From NCBI RefSeq assembly GCF_041146395.1, contig NC_091012.1:11460193-11524192 (forward strand): a DNA stretch of 64,000 nt. Reading direction: 5' to 3'. The DNA is from Eulemur rufifrons (taxonomy: Eukaryota > Chordata > Mammalia > Primates > Lemuridae). The notes below the pieces were generated by a model. That model saw only the letters and a program-made list of their open reading frames with translations, was not told the origin of the DNA and did no database searches. This document shows positions 46,181 through 57,285 of the stretch, piece by piece (the first letter of the stretch is position 1; each line of letters opens with the position of its first letter). Made by a program: the position numbers and the translations under genes.

Positions 46181-49100
46181 TTTTAATTTTTTATTGATAC
46201 ATAAGTATACATATTCATGGAGTACATGTTATATTTTGATACAAGCATATAACTTATAATGATCAAATCAGGGTAATTGGGACATGAATCACCTGAAACA
46301 TTTATCATTGCTTTTTGTTGGGAACATTTGAAAACTTCTAGCTATTCTGAAATAAAATAAATTGTTGTTAACTATAGTTGCCCTATTGCAGTATTGAACA
46401 CTAGAACTTTTTCCTTCTATTTAATATAATTACCCCTTCACCAACACCTCTTCATTTCCCCTTCCAACCATCCTTACCAATCTCTAGTAGCCACCATTCT
46501 ATTCACTACCTCCTTGAGATCAATTTGGTTTTTTCTTTAGGTCCCATATGTGAGTGTGACAATGAAGTATTTGTCTTTTTGTGCCTGGTGTATTTCACTT
46601 AAAATAATGTCCTCCAGATCCATCCATGTTTCTGCAAATGACAAAATTTCCTTCTTTTTCATGGCTAAATAATATTCCAATGTGTACATACACCACATCT
46701 TTTTTGTCCATTTGTCCCTTGATAAACACTTAATCTGATTCCACATTTTAGACATTTTGAATAATGGTTCAATAAAGACTGAAGTGCAAATATCTTCTGG
46801 TGACATTTTATGTCTTTGCCTCACCCGAGCGAGGTTCAGAGGCATACCTTTCCCCTCTACAATGCTCACTCTGTCTGTGACCATTATTGTGAGTTTACCC
46901 CCCTGCAATACCCTAATTCCTGGAGAATATTACTACTGTGTGAGCACCATAGTGTTGATCAGTTAGTACCAATTTGATGGTGAGTACACGTGGAGGCTAT
47001 TCCTCCAATCTTGTGATACCTCACTGTGGATAATGGGCTCAAGTTCAATCCATGAAAATATAAGAGGTGCTAGATCACTGTTGTTTCTTATAATTGAGTA
47101 ATATTCCATTGTATACATATACCAAATTTTAGTAATCCATTCATGCATTGACGGTCACCTGGGCTGTTTCCACATCCTTGCAATAGTGAATTGTGCTGCC
47201 AAAACATTCAGGTGCAGATGTCTTTATTATAGAAAGTATTTTGCTCTTTTCAGTAGATGCGTAATGGTGCTATTGCTGGATTTAATGGTATTTCTATTTT
47301 TAGCTCTTTGACATATCTCCAGATCCTTTTCCACAGAGATTGCACCAATTTGCAGTCCCACCAGCAGTATAAGAGTGTTCCCATCTCTCCACATCCTCAA
47401 CAGCATTTGTTGCTTTGGGATTTTTTGATATAGGCCAATCTCACTGGGGTTAGGTGATATCTTGTTGTGGTTTTGATTTGCATTTCCCTAATGATTAGAG
47501 ATGTTGAACTTTTTTTTATATATTTGCTGGCCATTCTTCTGTCTTCTTTTGAAAAGTTTCTGTTCATTTCCTTTGCCCATTTATTGATGGGGTTGTTTGA
47601 TTTTTTTCTTGTTGATTTTTTTTGAGTTCTAGATAGATTCTTCTTATCAGCCCTTTATCAGATGTGTAGAACAAATATTTTCTCCCATTCTGTAGGTTGT
47701 CTATTTGCTTTAACGATAGTTTCCTTGGCTGTACAAAAGCTTTTTAATTTGATCAGGTCCCATTTATTTATTTTTGTTGCTGCTGTGATTGCCTTGGGGG
47801 TCTTCTTCATAAATTCTTTGCCTAGGCCAATGTCTGTAAGAGTCTTTCCTACATTTTCTTCTAGAATTCTGATTGTATCACGCCTAAGGTTTAAGTCTGT
47901 TATCCACCGTGATTTGATTTTTGTGAGAGGTGAAAGCTGTGGGTCCTGCTTCAGTCTTCTACAGGTGGCTAACCAATTCTCCCAGCACCATTTATTGAAT
48001 AGGGATTCTTTTCCCCAGTGTATATTTTTGTCTGCTTTGTCAAAGATTAGATGGCATATGAGGATGGTTTCATCTCTGGATTCTCATTCTTATTCCAAAG
48101 GTCTGTGTGTCTATTCTTGTGCCAATACCATGCTGTTTTAGTTATTATAGCCTTGTAGTAAAACTTGAAGTCTGGTAGACTGATACCTCCTAGTTTGTTC
48201 TTTCTACTTAAGATTGCTTTGGCTATATGAAATCTTCTCTGGTTCCATACAAAACATAGAATTATATTTTCTGGATCTGTAAAGAATAATGATGGAGCTT
48301 TGATAGGGATTGCATCAATTCTGTAGATCACTTTAGGTAGTATGGACATTTTCATGATATTGATTCTACCAATCCATGAGCAAGGTAGATTTTCCATCTG
48401 TTTACATCTTCTATAATTTCTTTTCTTAGTGTCTTGTAGCTCTCCCTGTATATGTCTGTCACTTGTTTCATTAAATATATTCCTAGATATTTAATTTTCT
48501 TTGAGGTTATTGTAAAAGTTATTGCATTTTTGATTTGAAATTTTCCTTGACTATTCTTGGCATATATGAATGCCTCTGATCTGTGTGTATTCATTTTATA
48601 TCCTGAGATTTTACTGAATTCATTTATCAATTCTAGGAGTCTCTTGGTTGAGTCCTTGGGGTTTTCTGGATATAATATCATATCATCGGCAAGGAGCGAG
48701 AGTTTGATCTCATCTGCCCCCATCTGGATGCCCTTAATACTACTTTCTGGTCTAATTGCTCTAGCAAGAACTTCCAACACTATGTTGAATAGAAGAGGTG
48801 ATAGAGAGCAACCTTGTCTGGTTCTGGTTCTAAGTGGGAATGCTTTCAACTTTTCCCCATTCAGTATGATAATGGCCATGGGTTTGTCAGAAATAGATTT
48901 GATAATTTTAAGGTATGACCCATCTATGCCTATTTTGTTCAGCGTTTTTATGATAAAGGTATGCTGGACTTTGTCAAATGCTTTTTCTGCATCTATTGAG
49001 AAAATCATATGGCATTTGTTCTTGCTTTTATTTATGAGGCAAATTGCATTAATAGATTTGCATATGTTGAAGCAGATTTGTATGCCTGGAATAACCCCAC

Positions 49101-49191
49101 CTGGTTATGGTGAATTATTTTTTTAATGTGCTGCTGAATTCCATTTGCTAAAATTTTGTTGAGGATTTTTGCATCTATATTCATAAGGGAT
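46181..49191 (-). mobile_element. Composite antisense L1 block flanked by a perfect 15-bp duplication
   Basis: 'aatggaatattatat' lies at 46166-46180 and 49192-49206, and the outside sequences join into continuous L1 ORF2. Inside, 46181 to about 46795 is an antisense older-type L1 3' end (T-rich start, 'ttattgatacataagtatacatattcatgg'). From there to 49191 runs a strepsirrhine-type L1: an older 3' UTR lacking its tail, then ORF2 back to the [14 protein letters not shown] region. Reverse transcriptase is readable at 48352-49008 (minus), where the catalytic box is LADD instead of FADD. Several frameshifts remain. The whole block behaves as one insertion. Confidence 0.8.
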
Positions 49192-49690
49192 AATGGAATA
49201 TTATATAGCCAGAAAAAAGAATGAAATTCTGCCATTTGCAACAACATGGATGGAACTGAAGAACATTAGGTTAAGTGAAATAAGCCAAACACTGAAAAAG
49301 AAATCTCTCATCTTCTCACTCATATGTGGGAACTAAACTAAAACCAATTGATTTCATGAAAACATAGAGTAGAATCATGGTGACTAGAGGCTGGAAAGCA
49401 GGGCAGGTAGAGGGATAAATTGAGGATGGTTAATGGGTGCAAACATATAATTACTTAGAATGAACCATGTTTGATAGCACACCAAAGTAACTATAATCAA
49501 CAATTAGTTAGGGTATACTTTAAAATAACTAAAAGAATGAAATTAGAATGTTCCTAACACAAAGAAATGATAAATGTCTGAGGTGATGGCTAACACAATT
49601 ATCATGATTAATTCACACTGTATTCCTATTTCAAATTATCACATGAACCCCATAAACATATACAACAAATATTTACCCACAATAATGAAA
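49192..49690 (+). mobile_element. Older L1 3' end, right part of the interrupted element
   Basis: It resumes 'aatggaatattatatagccagaaaaaagaatgaaattctgcc', then 'gtgaaataagccaaacac' and 'atcatggtgactagaggctgg', ending with a 3' UTR terminus 'cataaacatatacaacaaat..' and an A-rich end near 49688-49696. It completes the element that begins at 45700. Confidence 0.8.
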
Positions 49691-49694
49691 AAAA

Positions 49695-50056
49695 AGGGCA
49701 ATAGACTTAAGTAGATTTTTGTCAAAAGAAGACCTACAAATGGCCAGCACATAACTGACAAATTCTCAAGGTCAGTAATCATCAGGCAATGACAAATCTA
49801 AGCTGCTATGAGATGTCAACTCAGTCCTGTTAGAATGACTACTATTAAACAGATATGATATAACAAATATTGGCAAAAACGCACAAAAAAGGGGAATGCT
49901 GGTACACAGTTGTCATGAATGCAAATCAGTACATTGTGATCAATAGTATAAAGATTTCTTTAAGAATTAAAGATTAAATAACCATGTGGCACAGCAATCA
50001 CACCATTGGCTATACATGCCCATAAAATGAAATCAGTATGTTTAAGAAACATCTTC
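49695..50056 (+). mobile_element. Old L1M ORF2 3' segment, left part, interrupted by the near-full-length L1
   Basis: Diverged ORF2 text: 'aagaagacctacaaatggcc', 'gtaatcatcaggcaatgacaaat' and 'acagcaatcacaccattggc'. It breaks at 'aagaaacatcttc' and resumes at 55653 with the same 13-bp word. Confidence 0.75.
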
Positions 50057-50407
50057 TAGAGACAGACACCTCCCCTATAGAGGAAGAACCAAAGGGAAAC
50101 AAACAAACAAACAAACAAAGAGAATTTCAGTCTACTATTAGTGTGGACCCTGCCTGCCTTCTGAAAGACCACAACACAGTGTCCTAACTCACCAAAGCGG
50201 TCTTGGATCACTCCAATCCTCTAGGATTGGACCCATTGGAAGCAGTCCGCCAACACAAACAGAAAAATCTCTAAACAATACACAACAGTCTCCCCCTCTT
50301 GCCAAAAGAAGCAACATACCTAGACTGCTTCACAGCCTAAGAACAGAGCACGAAGAGTGCTGTTAAACAGACTAAATCTATAAGAAAAGATCCAACGATA
50401 AATCTAG

Positions 50408-51410
50408 ATGGGAAGAGCCCAGCGAAAAAACACGGAGAGCACAAAGAATCAAACGGAAAGCTCATCCCCAAAGAGAAATACCAGCTCCCAACCATTTGAT
50501 ACAAACCAGACTCAAAACACCAACATGTCACAGGAAGAATTCCAATTATGGATTATAAACAAGCTGAATAATATACAAGAATCAATGGATAAACAACACA
50601 AGGAAAACACAAAAAAATACAGGATTTGGAGGAAAAATTCACTAAAGAAATTGAAATATTGAAGAAAAACCAAACTGAACTCCTAGAAGTGAAGAATTCA
50701 CTCAGAGAGCTACAAAACACTGTGGAAAGTCTCAAGAGCAGGGTAGATCAATCAGAGGAAAGAATCTCAGAAATTTAAGATAACTCCTTCCAACCAAATA
50801 AGTCAGTCACAGAGATAGGTCAAAAAAGTAAGAGAAATGATCTGAGTCTTCAAGAAATGAGGGATTATGTGAAGAAACCTAACTTGAGAGTTATTGGCAT
50901 TCGTGAGGGTGAAGAAGATAATAAGCAAGGGTTGGACAAGCTATTTGAAGACATAATCGAGGAAAATTTTCCAGGCCTTGCCAATACTCTCGACATACAG
51001 ATTCAAGAAGCTCAAAGGACCCCTGGGAGATTCATAGCAATAGGAAAACACCACGCCACGTAGTCCTCAGGCTGACCAAAATATCCACTAAAGAGTCCCT
51101 TCTCCAAGCCGTAAGGAGAATGAAACAAGTAACTTACAAAGGAAAACCCATCAGAATTACACCAGATTTCTCAGCTGAAACCTTACAAGCAAGAAGAGGT
51201 TGGGGCCCCATTTTCACGCTTCTGAAACAGAATAATGCCCAGCCTAGAATCTTGTACCCAGCTAAGCTAAGTTTTCTATACGAAGGAGAAATCAAGACAT
51301 TCTCAGATAAACAAAGGTTGAGGGAATTCACCAAGACAAGACCAGCCCTCCAAGAAGTACTCCAAAGAGAATTACACACGGATCAGCACAAGAAAGATCC
51401 ACGAATGTAA
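50408..51410 (+). pseudogene. L1 ORF1p (RNA-binding chaperone) pseudogene
   Basis: Starts at ATG 50408 (MGRAQRKNTES) and ends at TAA after KKDPRM. In intact L1s ORF1p is a trimeric nucleic-acid chaperone that coats L1 RNA in the cytoplasm. The order is readable: a polar N-terminus, a lysine/glutamate-rich coiled-coil segment (about 50520-50760), an RRM-like block (LRVIGIREGEEDNKQGLD, about 50884-50940), and the C-terminal domain (ITPDFSAETLQARR, PAKLSFLYEGEIKTFSD). Lesions are a frameshift in the A-run near 50615, a TAA at 50776-50778, and a further frameshift near 51040. The same gene in the minus-strand L1 shows the expected reading across these points. Confidence 0.88.
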
Positions 51411-51449
51411 AACTACTCAAGAGCTAAAGATCAAATTCCAGATACCACA

Positions 51450-54400
51450 ATGGCCCAGGAGAGAAAACATCACAATGAAGTTCTACCCAACAAGCTGAAC
51501 AAAAAACTGTCTCACTTATCAGTTTTCTCAATAAATGTGAATGGCTTGAATACCCCGCTCAAGAGACATAGACTGGCCCAATGGATAAAAAAACACAATC
51601 CAAGTATCTGCTGTCTTCAAGAAACTCACCTAACCTGCAAAGATGCATTTAGACTGAAAATAAAAGGATGGAAATCGGTATTTCAAGCAAATGGTAACCA
51701 AAAGAAAGCTGGTGTGGCAATCTTAATTTCCAATAACTTAGCTTTCAAACCAACAAAAATAATAAAGACAAAGATGGCTACTACATACTGATTAAAGGCA
51801 CAATTCATCAAGAAGCCATGACTATACTCAATATATATGCACCCAACCTAGGTGCACCTAGATTCATAAAGCAAACCCGACTAGATCTGAACCAAATGAT
51901 AGATAACAATACTGTAATAGCTGGAGACTTTAACACCCCACTGACAGTACAGGACAGATCCTCTAAACAGAAAATAAACAAAGACATAATGGACCTCAAT
52001 AGAATGCTAGAACAAATGGGCATGGCTGACATCTATAGAACATTCCACCCAAAGTCCACAGAATATACATTCTTCTCATCAGCTCACGGGACATTCTCTA
52101 AGATTGACCATGTCCTAGGACATAAATCATGTCTTAAAAAATTCAAAAAAATAGAAATTATACCATGCATCTTCTCAGATCACAGTGGAATAAAAGTAAC
52201 AATGATCACAAACAGAAACCCTCACTCTTACTCAAAGTCATGGAAGCTAAATAACTTTCTCCTGAATAATTATTCTATAAAAGAAGAAATCAAGATGGAA
52301 ATCAAAAATTTCTTTCAATTAAATGACAATGGAGATACAACTTATCAAAATCTATGGGATGCAGCTAAAGCAGTCCTGAGAGGGAAATTCATATCCATAA
52401 ATGACTATATCAAAAAGACAGAAAACATGCAAATAGACAACCTAACGAATAGACTCAAAGAGCTGGAGAAAGAAGAACAGAATGATCCCAAACCCAGAAT
52501 AAGGCGAGAAATTACTAAGATCAAATCAGAATTAAATGAAAAGGACAACAAAGAAACTATAAGGGAAATTAATAAAACAAAAAGTTGGTTCTTTGAAAAG
52601 ATAAACAAAATAGACACACCCCTGGCTAGACTAACCAAGAACACAAAACTAAAATCTCTAATAACCTCCATTAGGAACATGAAAGGAGAAATCACAACCG
52701 ATGCTACAGAGATACAAGATACCATCTATGAATTCTACAAAAATCTTTATGTACACACACTGGAGAACGTGGAGGAAATGGACAAATTTTTAGAAACACA
52801 TAGTCTTCCCAGGCTCAACCAGGAAGAAATAGAGTACCTGAACAGACCAATATCAAGAACTGAAATCGAAACAGCAATAAAAAACCTTCCCAAAAAGAAA
52901 AGCCCTGGTCCAGATGGGTTCACACCTGAATTTTACCATACATACAAAGAAGAACTGGTGCCCATCCTACATAAACTATTCTCCAATATTGAGAAGGATG
53001 GAATTCTCCCCAACATGTTGTACCAAGCCAATATAACATTGATACCAAAACCAGGAAATGATGCAACAAAAATAGAGAACTACAGACCAATTTCCCTCAT
53101 GAATATAGATGCAAAAATTTTCAATAAAATACTAGCAAATCAAATCCAAGAACTTATCAAAAAAGTAATCCACCACGACCAAGTGGGCTTCATCCCCGAG
53201 ATGCAGGGGTGGCTCAACATACGTAAATCTATAAATGTAATTCACCACATAAATAGAAGCAAAAACAAAAACCATATGATACTCTCATTAGATGCAGAAA
53301 AAGCATTTGACAAAATTCAACACCTTTTTATGATAAAAATGCTTAACAAAATAGGCATTGATGGAACCTACCTAAAAATGATACAAGCCATATATGACAA
53401 ACCCACAGCCAACATCATTCTGAATGGGGAAAAACTGAAAGCACTCACACTTAGAACTGGAACCAGACAGGGCTGCCCATTGTCTCCATTACTTTTCAAC
53501 ATAGTATTGGAAGTCCTTGCGAGAGCTATCAGGCAAGAGAGCAGAATCAAGGGAGTCCAAATAGGGAAGGAAGAGATCAAACTCTCACTTTTTGCTGATG
53601 ATATGATGTTATATCTGGAAAACCCCCAGGATTCAACCATGAGACTCCTGGAATTGATTAACGAATATAGCAAATGCTCAGGCTACAAAATTAATATACA
53701 CAAATCAGAGGCATTTATATATGCCAATAACAGTCAATCGGAAAACCAAATTAAAGACTCAATACCCTTCAAAATAGCAACAAAGAAAATAAAATATCTA
53801 GGTATATATCTAACTAAAGAGGTAAAGGACCTCTATAAGGAAAACTATGAAACACTCAGAAAAGAAATAGCAGAACTTGCAAATAGATGGAAAAATATAC
53901 CATGCTCGTGGATCGGAAGAATCAACATTGTTAAAATGTCTATACTACCCAAAGTGATCTACAGATTCAATGCAATCCCTATTAAATTACCAACATCATT
54001 CTTTACAGACATAGAGAAAACAATTATATACTTTGTATGGAATCAAAGAAGACCCCGTATAGCAAAAGCAATTTTAAGCAACAAAAACAAAATGGGAGGT
54101 ATTAATTTGCCAGACCTCAAACTATACTACAAGGCCGTGGTTCTTAAAACAGCCTGGTATTGGCACAAGTGCAGGGACACAGACCAGTGGAACACAACAG
54201 AAAATCCAAATATAGAACCATCCTCATATAGTCACCTAATTTTTGACAAAGCAGGAAAGAATATACTCTGGGGACAAGAATCCCTATTCAATAAATGGTG
54301 CTGGGAGAATTGGTTAGCCACTTGTAGAAGACTGAAACAGGACCCACAGCTTTCACCTCTCACAAAAATCAAATCACGGTGGATAACAGACTTAAACCTT

Positions 54401-55327
54401 AGGCGTGATACAATCAGAATTCTAGAAGAAAATGTAGGAAAGACTCTTACAGACATTGGCCTAGGCAAAGAATTTATGAAGAAGACCCCCAAGGCAATCA
54501 CAGCAGCAACAAAAATAAATGAATGGGACATGATTAAATTAAAAAGCTTCTGCACAGCCAAAGAAACAGTCACGAGAATAAACAGACCACCTACAGAATG
54601 GGAAAAAATTTTTGCATACTACACATCAGATAAAAGACTGATAACAAGAATCTATTTAGAACTCAGGAAAATCAGCAAGAAAAAATCAAGCAACCCTATC
54701 AAAAAGTGGGCAAAGGACATGAATAGAAACTTCTCGAAAGAAGATATAAGAATGGCTAACAAACATATGAAAAAGTGCTCAACATCCCTAATCATCAGAG
54801 AAATGCAAATCAAAACCACAATGAGATATCACTTAACTCCAATGAGAATGGCCTTTATCAAAAAAACCCAAAACAACACATGTTGGCGTGGGTGTGGAGA
54901 GACAGGAACACTCATATACTGCTGGTGGGACTGCAAACTAGTGCAACCCCTCTGGAAAGCATTATGGAGGTATCTTAAACAGATTCAAGTAGACCTGGCA
55001 TTCGATCCAGCAATCCCATTATTGGGCATACACCCAAAGGAAAAAAGGTCATTCCGTAACAAAGACACATGTACCCGATTGTTTATAGCAGCACAATTCA
55101 CAATAGCAAAGATGTGGAAACAACCCAAATGCCCATCAAGACATGATTGGATTAGTAAGCTGTGGTATACGTATACCATGGAATATTACTCAGGTATAAG
55201 GAATGATGAAGATACGACATCTCTATGGTTCTCCTGGAGAGAGTTGGAACCCATTATATTAAGTGAAGTATTCCAGGAATGGAAAAACAAGCATCAGATG
55301 TACTCACCAGAAAATTGGTTTCCCTGA
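51450..55327 (+). pseudogene. L1 ORF2p (endonuclease/reverse transcriptase) with one frameshift
   Basis: From ATG 51450 to TGA 55325-55327, about 1,290 codons, the usual ORF2p length. ORF2p nicks target DNA and reverse-transcribes L1 RNA at the nick. Endonuclease residues are visible: SINVNGLN, CCLQETH, AGDFN (about 51920) and SDH (52174-52182). The reverse transcriptase has a YRPISLMN block, [10 protein letters not shown] and the catalytic FADD at 53591-53602. The C-terminal knuckle is [18 protein letters not shown]. The histidine ligand, present in the copies at 39996 and 44585, is tyrosine here (TAC 54917-54919). One base is missing near 51765, splitting the frame into 51450-51791 and an uninterrupted frame through 51818-55327. 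Confidence 0.93.
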
Positions 55328-55665
55328 TCATCACCTAAATACACATCTGGGAACGACACCAATTGGATATCAGACTGAGGTCAGGGGTGGGGGAGGGGAT
55401 GGGGATATGCCTACACAATGAGTGCATTGCGCACCGTTTGGGGAGTAGTAACACTTGAAGGTGCTGACTCGGGAAGGGGGGGTGGGGAAGGGAGGGATAT
55501 ATACCTCATGATGGGTGCAATGCGCACGACCTGGGGAACAGACACGCCTGGAGCTCTGACTTGCGGGGAAAGGCGGTACAGGAGCAACATATGTAACCTG
55601 CAATTCTGTATCCCCCATAACAAGATAAAATAAAAATAAAAATAAAAATAAAAAGAAACATCTTC

Positions 55666-56110
55666 ACTTGCATATTTATTCAGCAATATTCACAATAGTG
55701 AAGATAGAGTCTCAATTTACTTGCCCATCATTGAAGAATGAATAAATACAAGGGAACATGTATACACAATGAAATACTATTCATCCACAAAATAGAAAAA
55801 TCCTATCATATTAAATCACATGAGTGAACATGGAGAACATGTTAATTGAAATAAGCCAGTCACAGACACATGCTTCATCATCTTTGATCTCACTGAAGTA
55901 GAAAGGAAAATGGTGGCACCACGGGCTAGGGTTTTAGGAAACAGTAGGATTGGGGAATGTCTTTCAAAGGATACATAATTTCATTTTGATAGAAAGAATA
56001 AATTTAAGAGATCTACTGTACAGCATGCTTATTATACTTAATGGTGATACATTGTATTTTTAAAATATTCTGAAACAGTCAATGAGAAGTGTTATACACC
56101 TCAAAGGTGA
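55666..56110 (+). mobile_element. Old L1M 3' segment, right part of the interrupted element
   Basis: After the duplicated 'aagaaacatcttc', ORF2/3' UTR text resumes: 'gcatatttattcagcaatattcacaatagtgaag', 'aatgaataaatacaagggaac' and 'atactattcatccacaaaatag', then a diverged 3' UTR ('gatcttt..actgaagtag'). Confidence 0.75.
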
Positions 56111-56971
56111 GAAACTATGAGAAGTAAAGCATCTGTTAATAAGCTAGAATAAGCATCAGACAATGTGTGCGTGTGTGTGCATGTGTGTATATTTTTGTGT
56201 GTGTAATATATATATACATCAAAACATCACATTTTACATGGTAAATACATATAATGTTATAAGTCAAATAAAAAACTAATCAATAAAAACCTTTGAAGCG
56301 TAGCATTGTTCTAAATACTGAGCCTGGATCTTTGTCATGAGCTTAGCTGAACCGTATCAAAATTATGCAGTTTTTGTGCTGTTTTTGTCATTCCATTTGT
56401 CACTCATAAGCAAGGGAACTCTGATATTTACCAGCAGATTTAGAATCCAGCACAGAATATGAAAGGGGCTTTAGTGCTTTTATTTTAAGCTAAGGACACC
56501 TAGACTTCCTGGTGCTGATGATCATGGTATGGAAGACACTAAAGGGGTATGTGGTGCTCACTGTCCCACCTCTGGCCACTGTGAGTACAGATAACAGGAT
56601 TGCATCCCAAATCACTGATGAAATTTTCAATCAAAAAGCTGCCACGATCCGAGATTCCTCTAGAGAGAATGACCAAATTGTTGGCCACAGTTAGATGACT
56701 AAAAATGAAAACTGTGTACTGCGCACTGCACCAACTGAAATAAAGTCATGTAAAATAAATCCTCCAAGATTGAAATATTAGGTAAAGAAAGATTATTCCA
56801 AATTTTAGATTCACAGAAATCATTCTATTTTATTCTAACACTGAAAATACACTCAGAAGTAGATTCTAGATGGATGCATATGTTGTACTATAAGTAATTC
56901 ATAGAAAATTGAATTCAAACTTTTTAATTTACCTAAACTCTCTATTAAGAGATGGCCAAATTATGATGTAT
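56111..56971. other. Non-L1 spacer between two large L1s, with a (GT)n tract
   Basis: A compound microsatellite (tgtgcgtgtgtgtgcatgtgtgt, then gtgtgtgtaatatatatata) lies at about 56164-56216. The remaining 750 bp is unclassified. A 60-codon frame at 56512-56694 shows no known domain. This is the loop between the tail-to-tail L1 pair. Confidence 0.6.
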
Positions 56972-57285
56972 ATTTTTTTCCCTTAAGCTTATTATGGGGG
57001 TACAAAAGTTCAGGTTATATGTATTGCCCATGTCCCCCCATCGCCCCGAGCCTGAGCTTCAAGCGTGTCCATTCCCCTGATAGTAGACATCACACTCATC
57101 ATATAGGTATACACCCATCCCCTCCCCCTCCCCCATCCCCCTGAGTAAGAACTTCAAGCATGTCCATTCCCCAGACAGTGCACATCACACTCATCATGTA
57201 GGTATACACCCATCCCCTCCCCCCATGCCCCACCTCTGTCCGATACCCAATTGGTGTTATTCCCAGATGTGCACTTAGGTGATGA

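Larger units (their letters stand above)
50057..55652 (+). mobile_element. Near-full-length L1 with 13-bp target-site duplication
   Basis: 'aagaaacatcttc' at 50044-50056 recurs at 55653-55665, so the insertion is 5,596 bp. It has about 350 bp of 5' UTR (truncated, with a (caaa)n tract), ORF1, a short intergenic gap, ORF2 and a 3' UTR with two G-rich modules. The tail is (AAAAT)n-like. It inserted in an older L1. ORF2 carries a single frameshift; ORF1 has several lesions. It is the best-preserved L1 here and serves as the internal reference for the truncated copies. Autonomous activity is ruled out by the ORF1 lesions and the ORF2 frameshift. Confidence 0.95.

Noticed and set aside
47662..49126. 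Plus-strand frames of 159 and 189 codons
   Set aside because: They are antisense to L1 ORF2 of the composite block; the minus strand reads clear reverse-transcriptase sequence.
55370..55640. Direct repeats about 100 bp apart, considered as a CRISPR-like or satellite array
   Set aside because: They are the two modules of the L1 3' UTR, found at the same place in other L1 copies.
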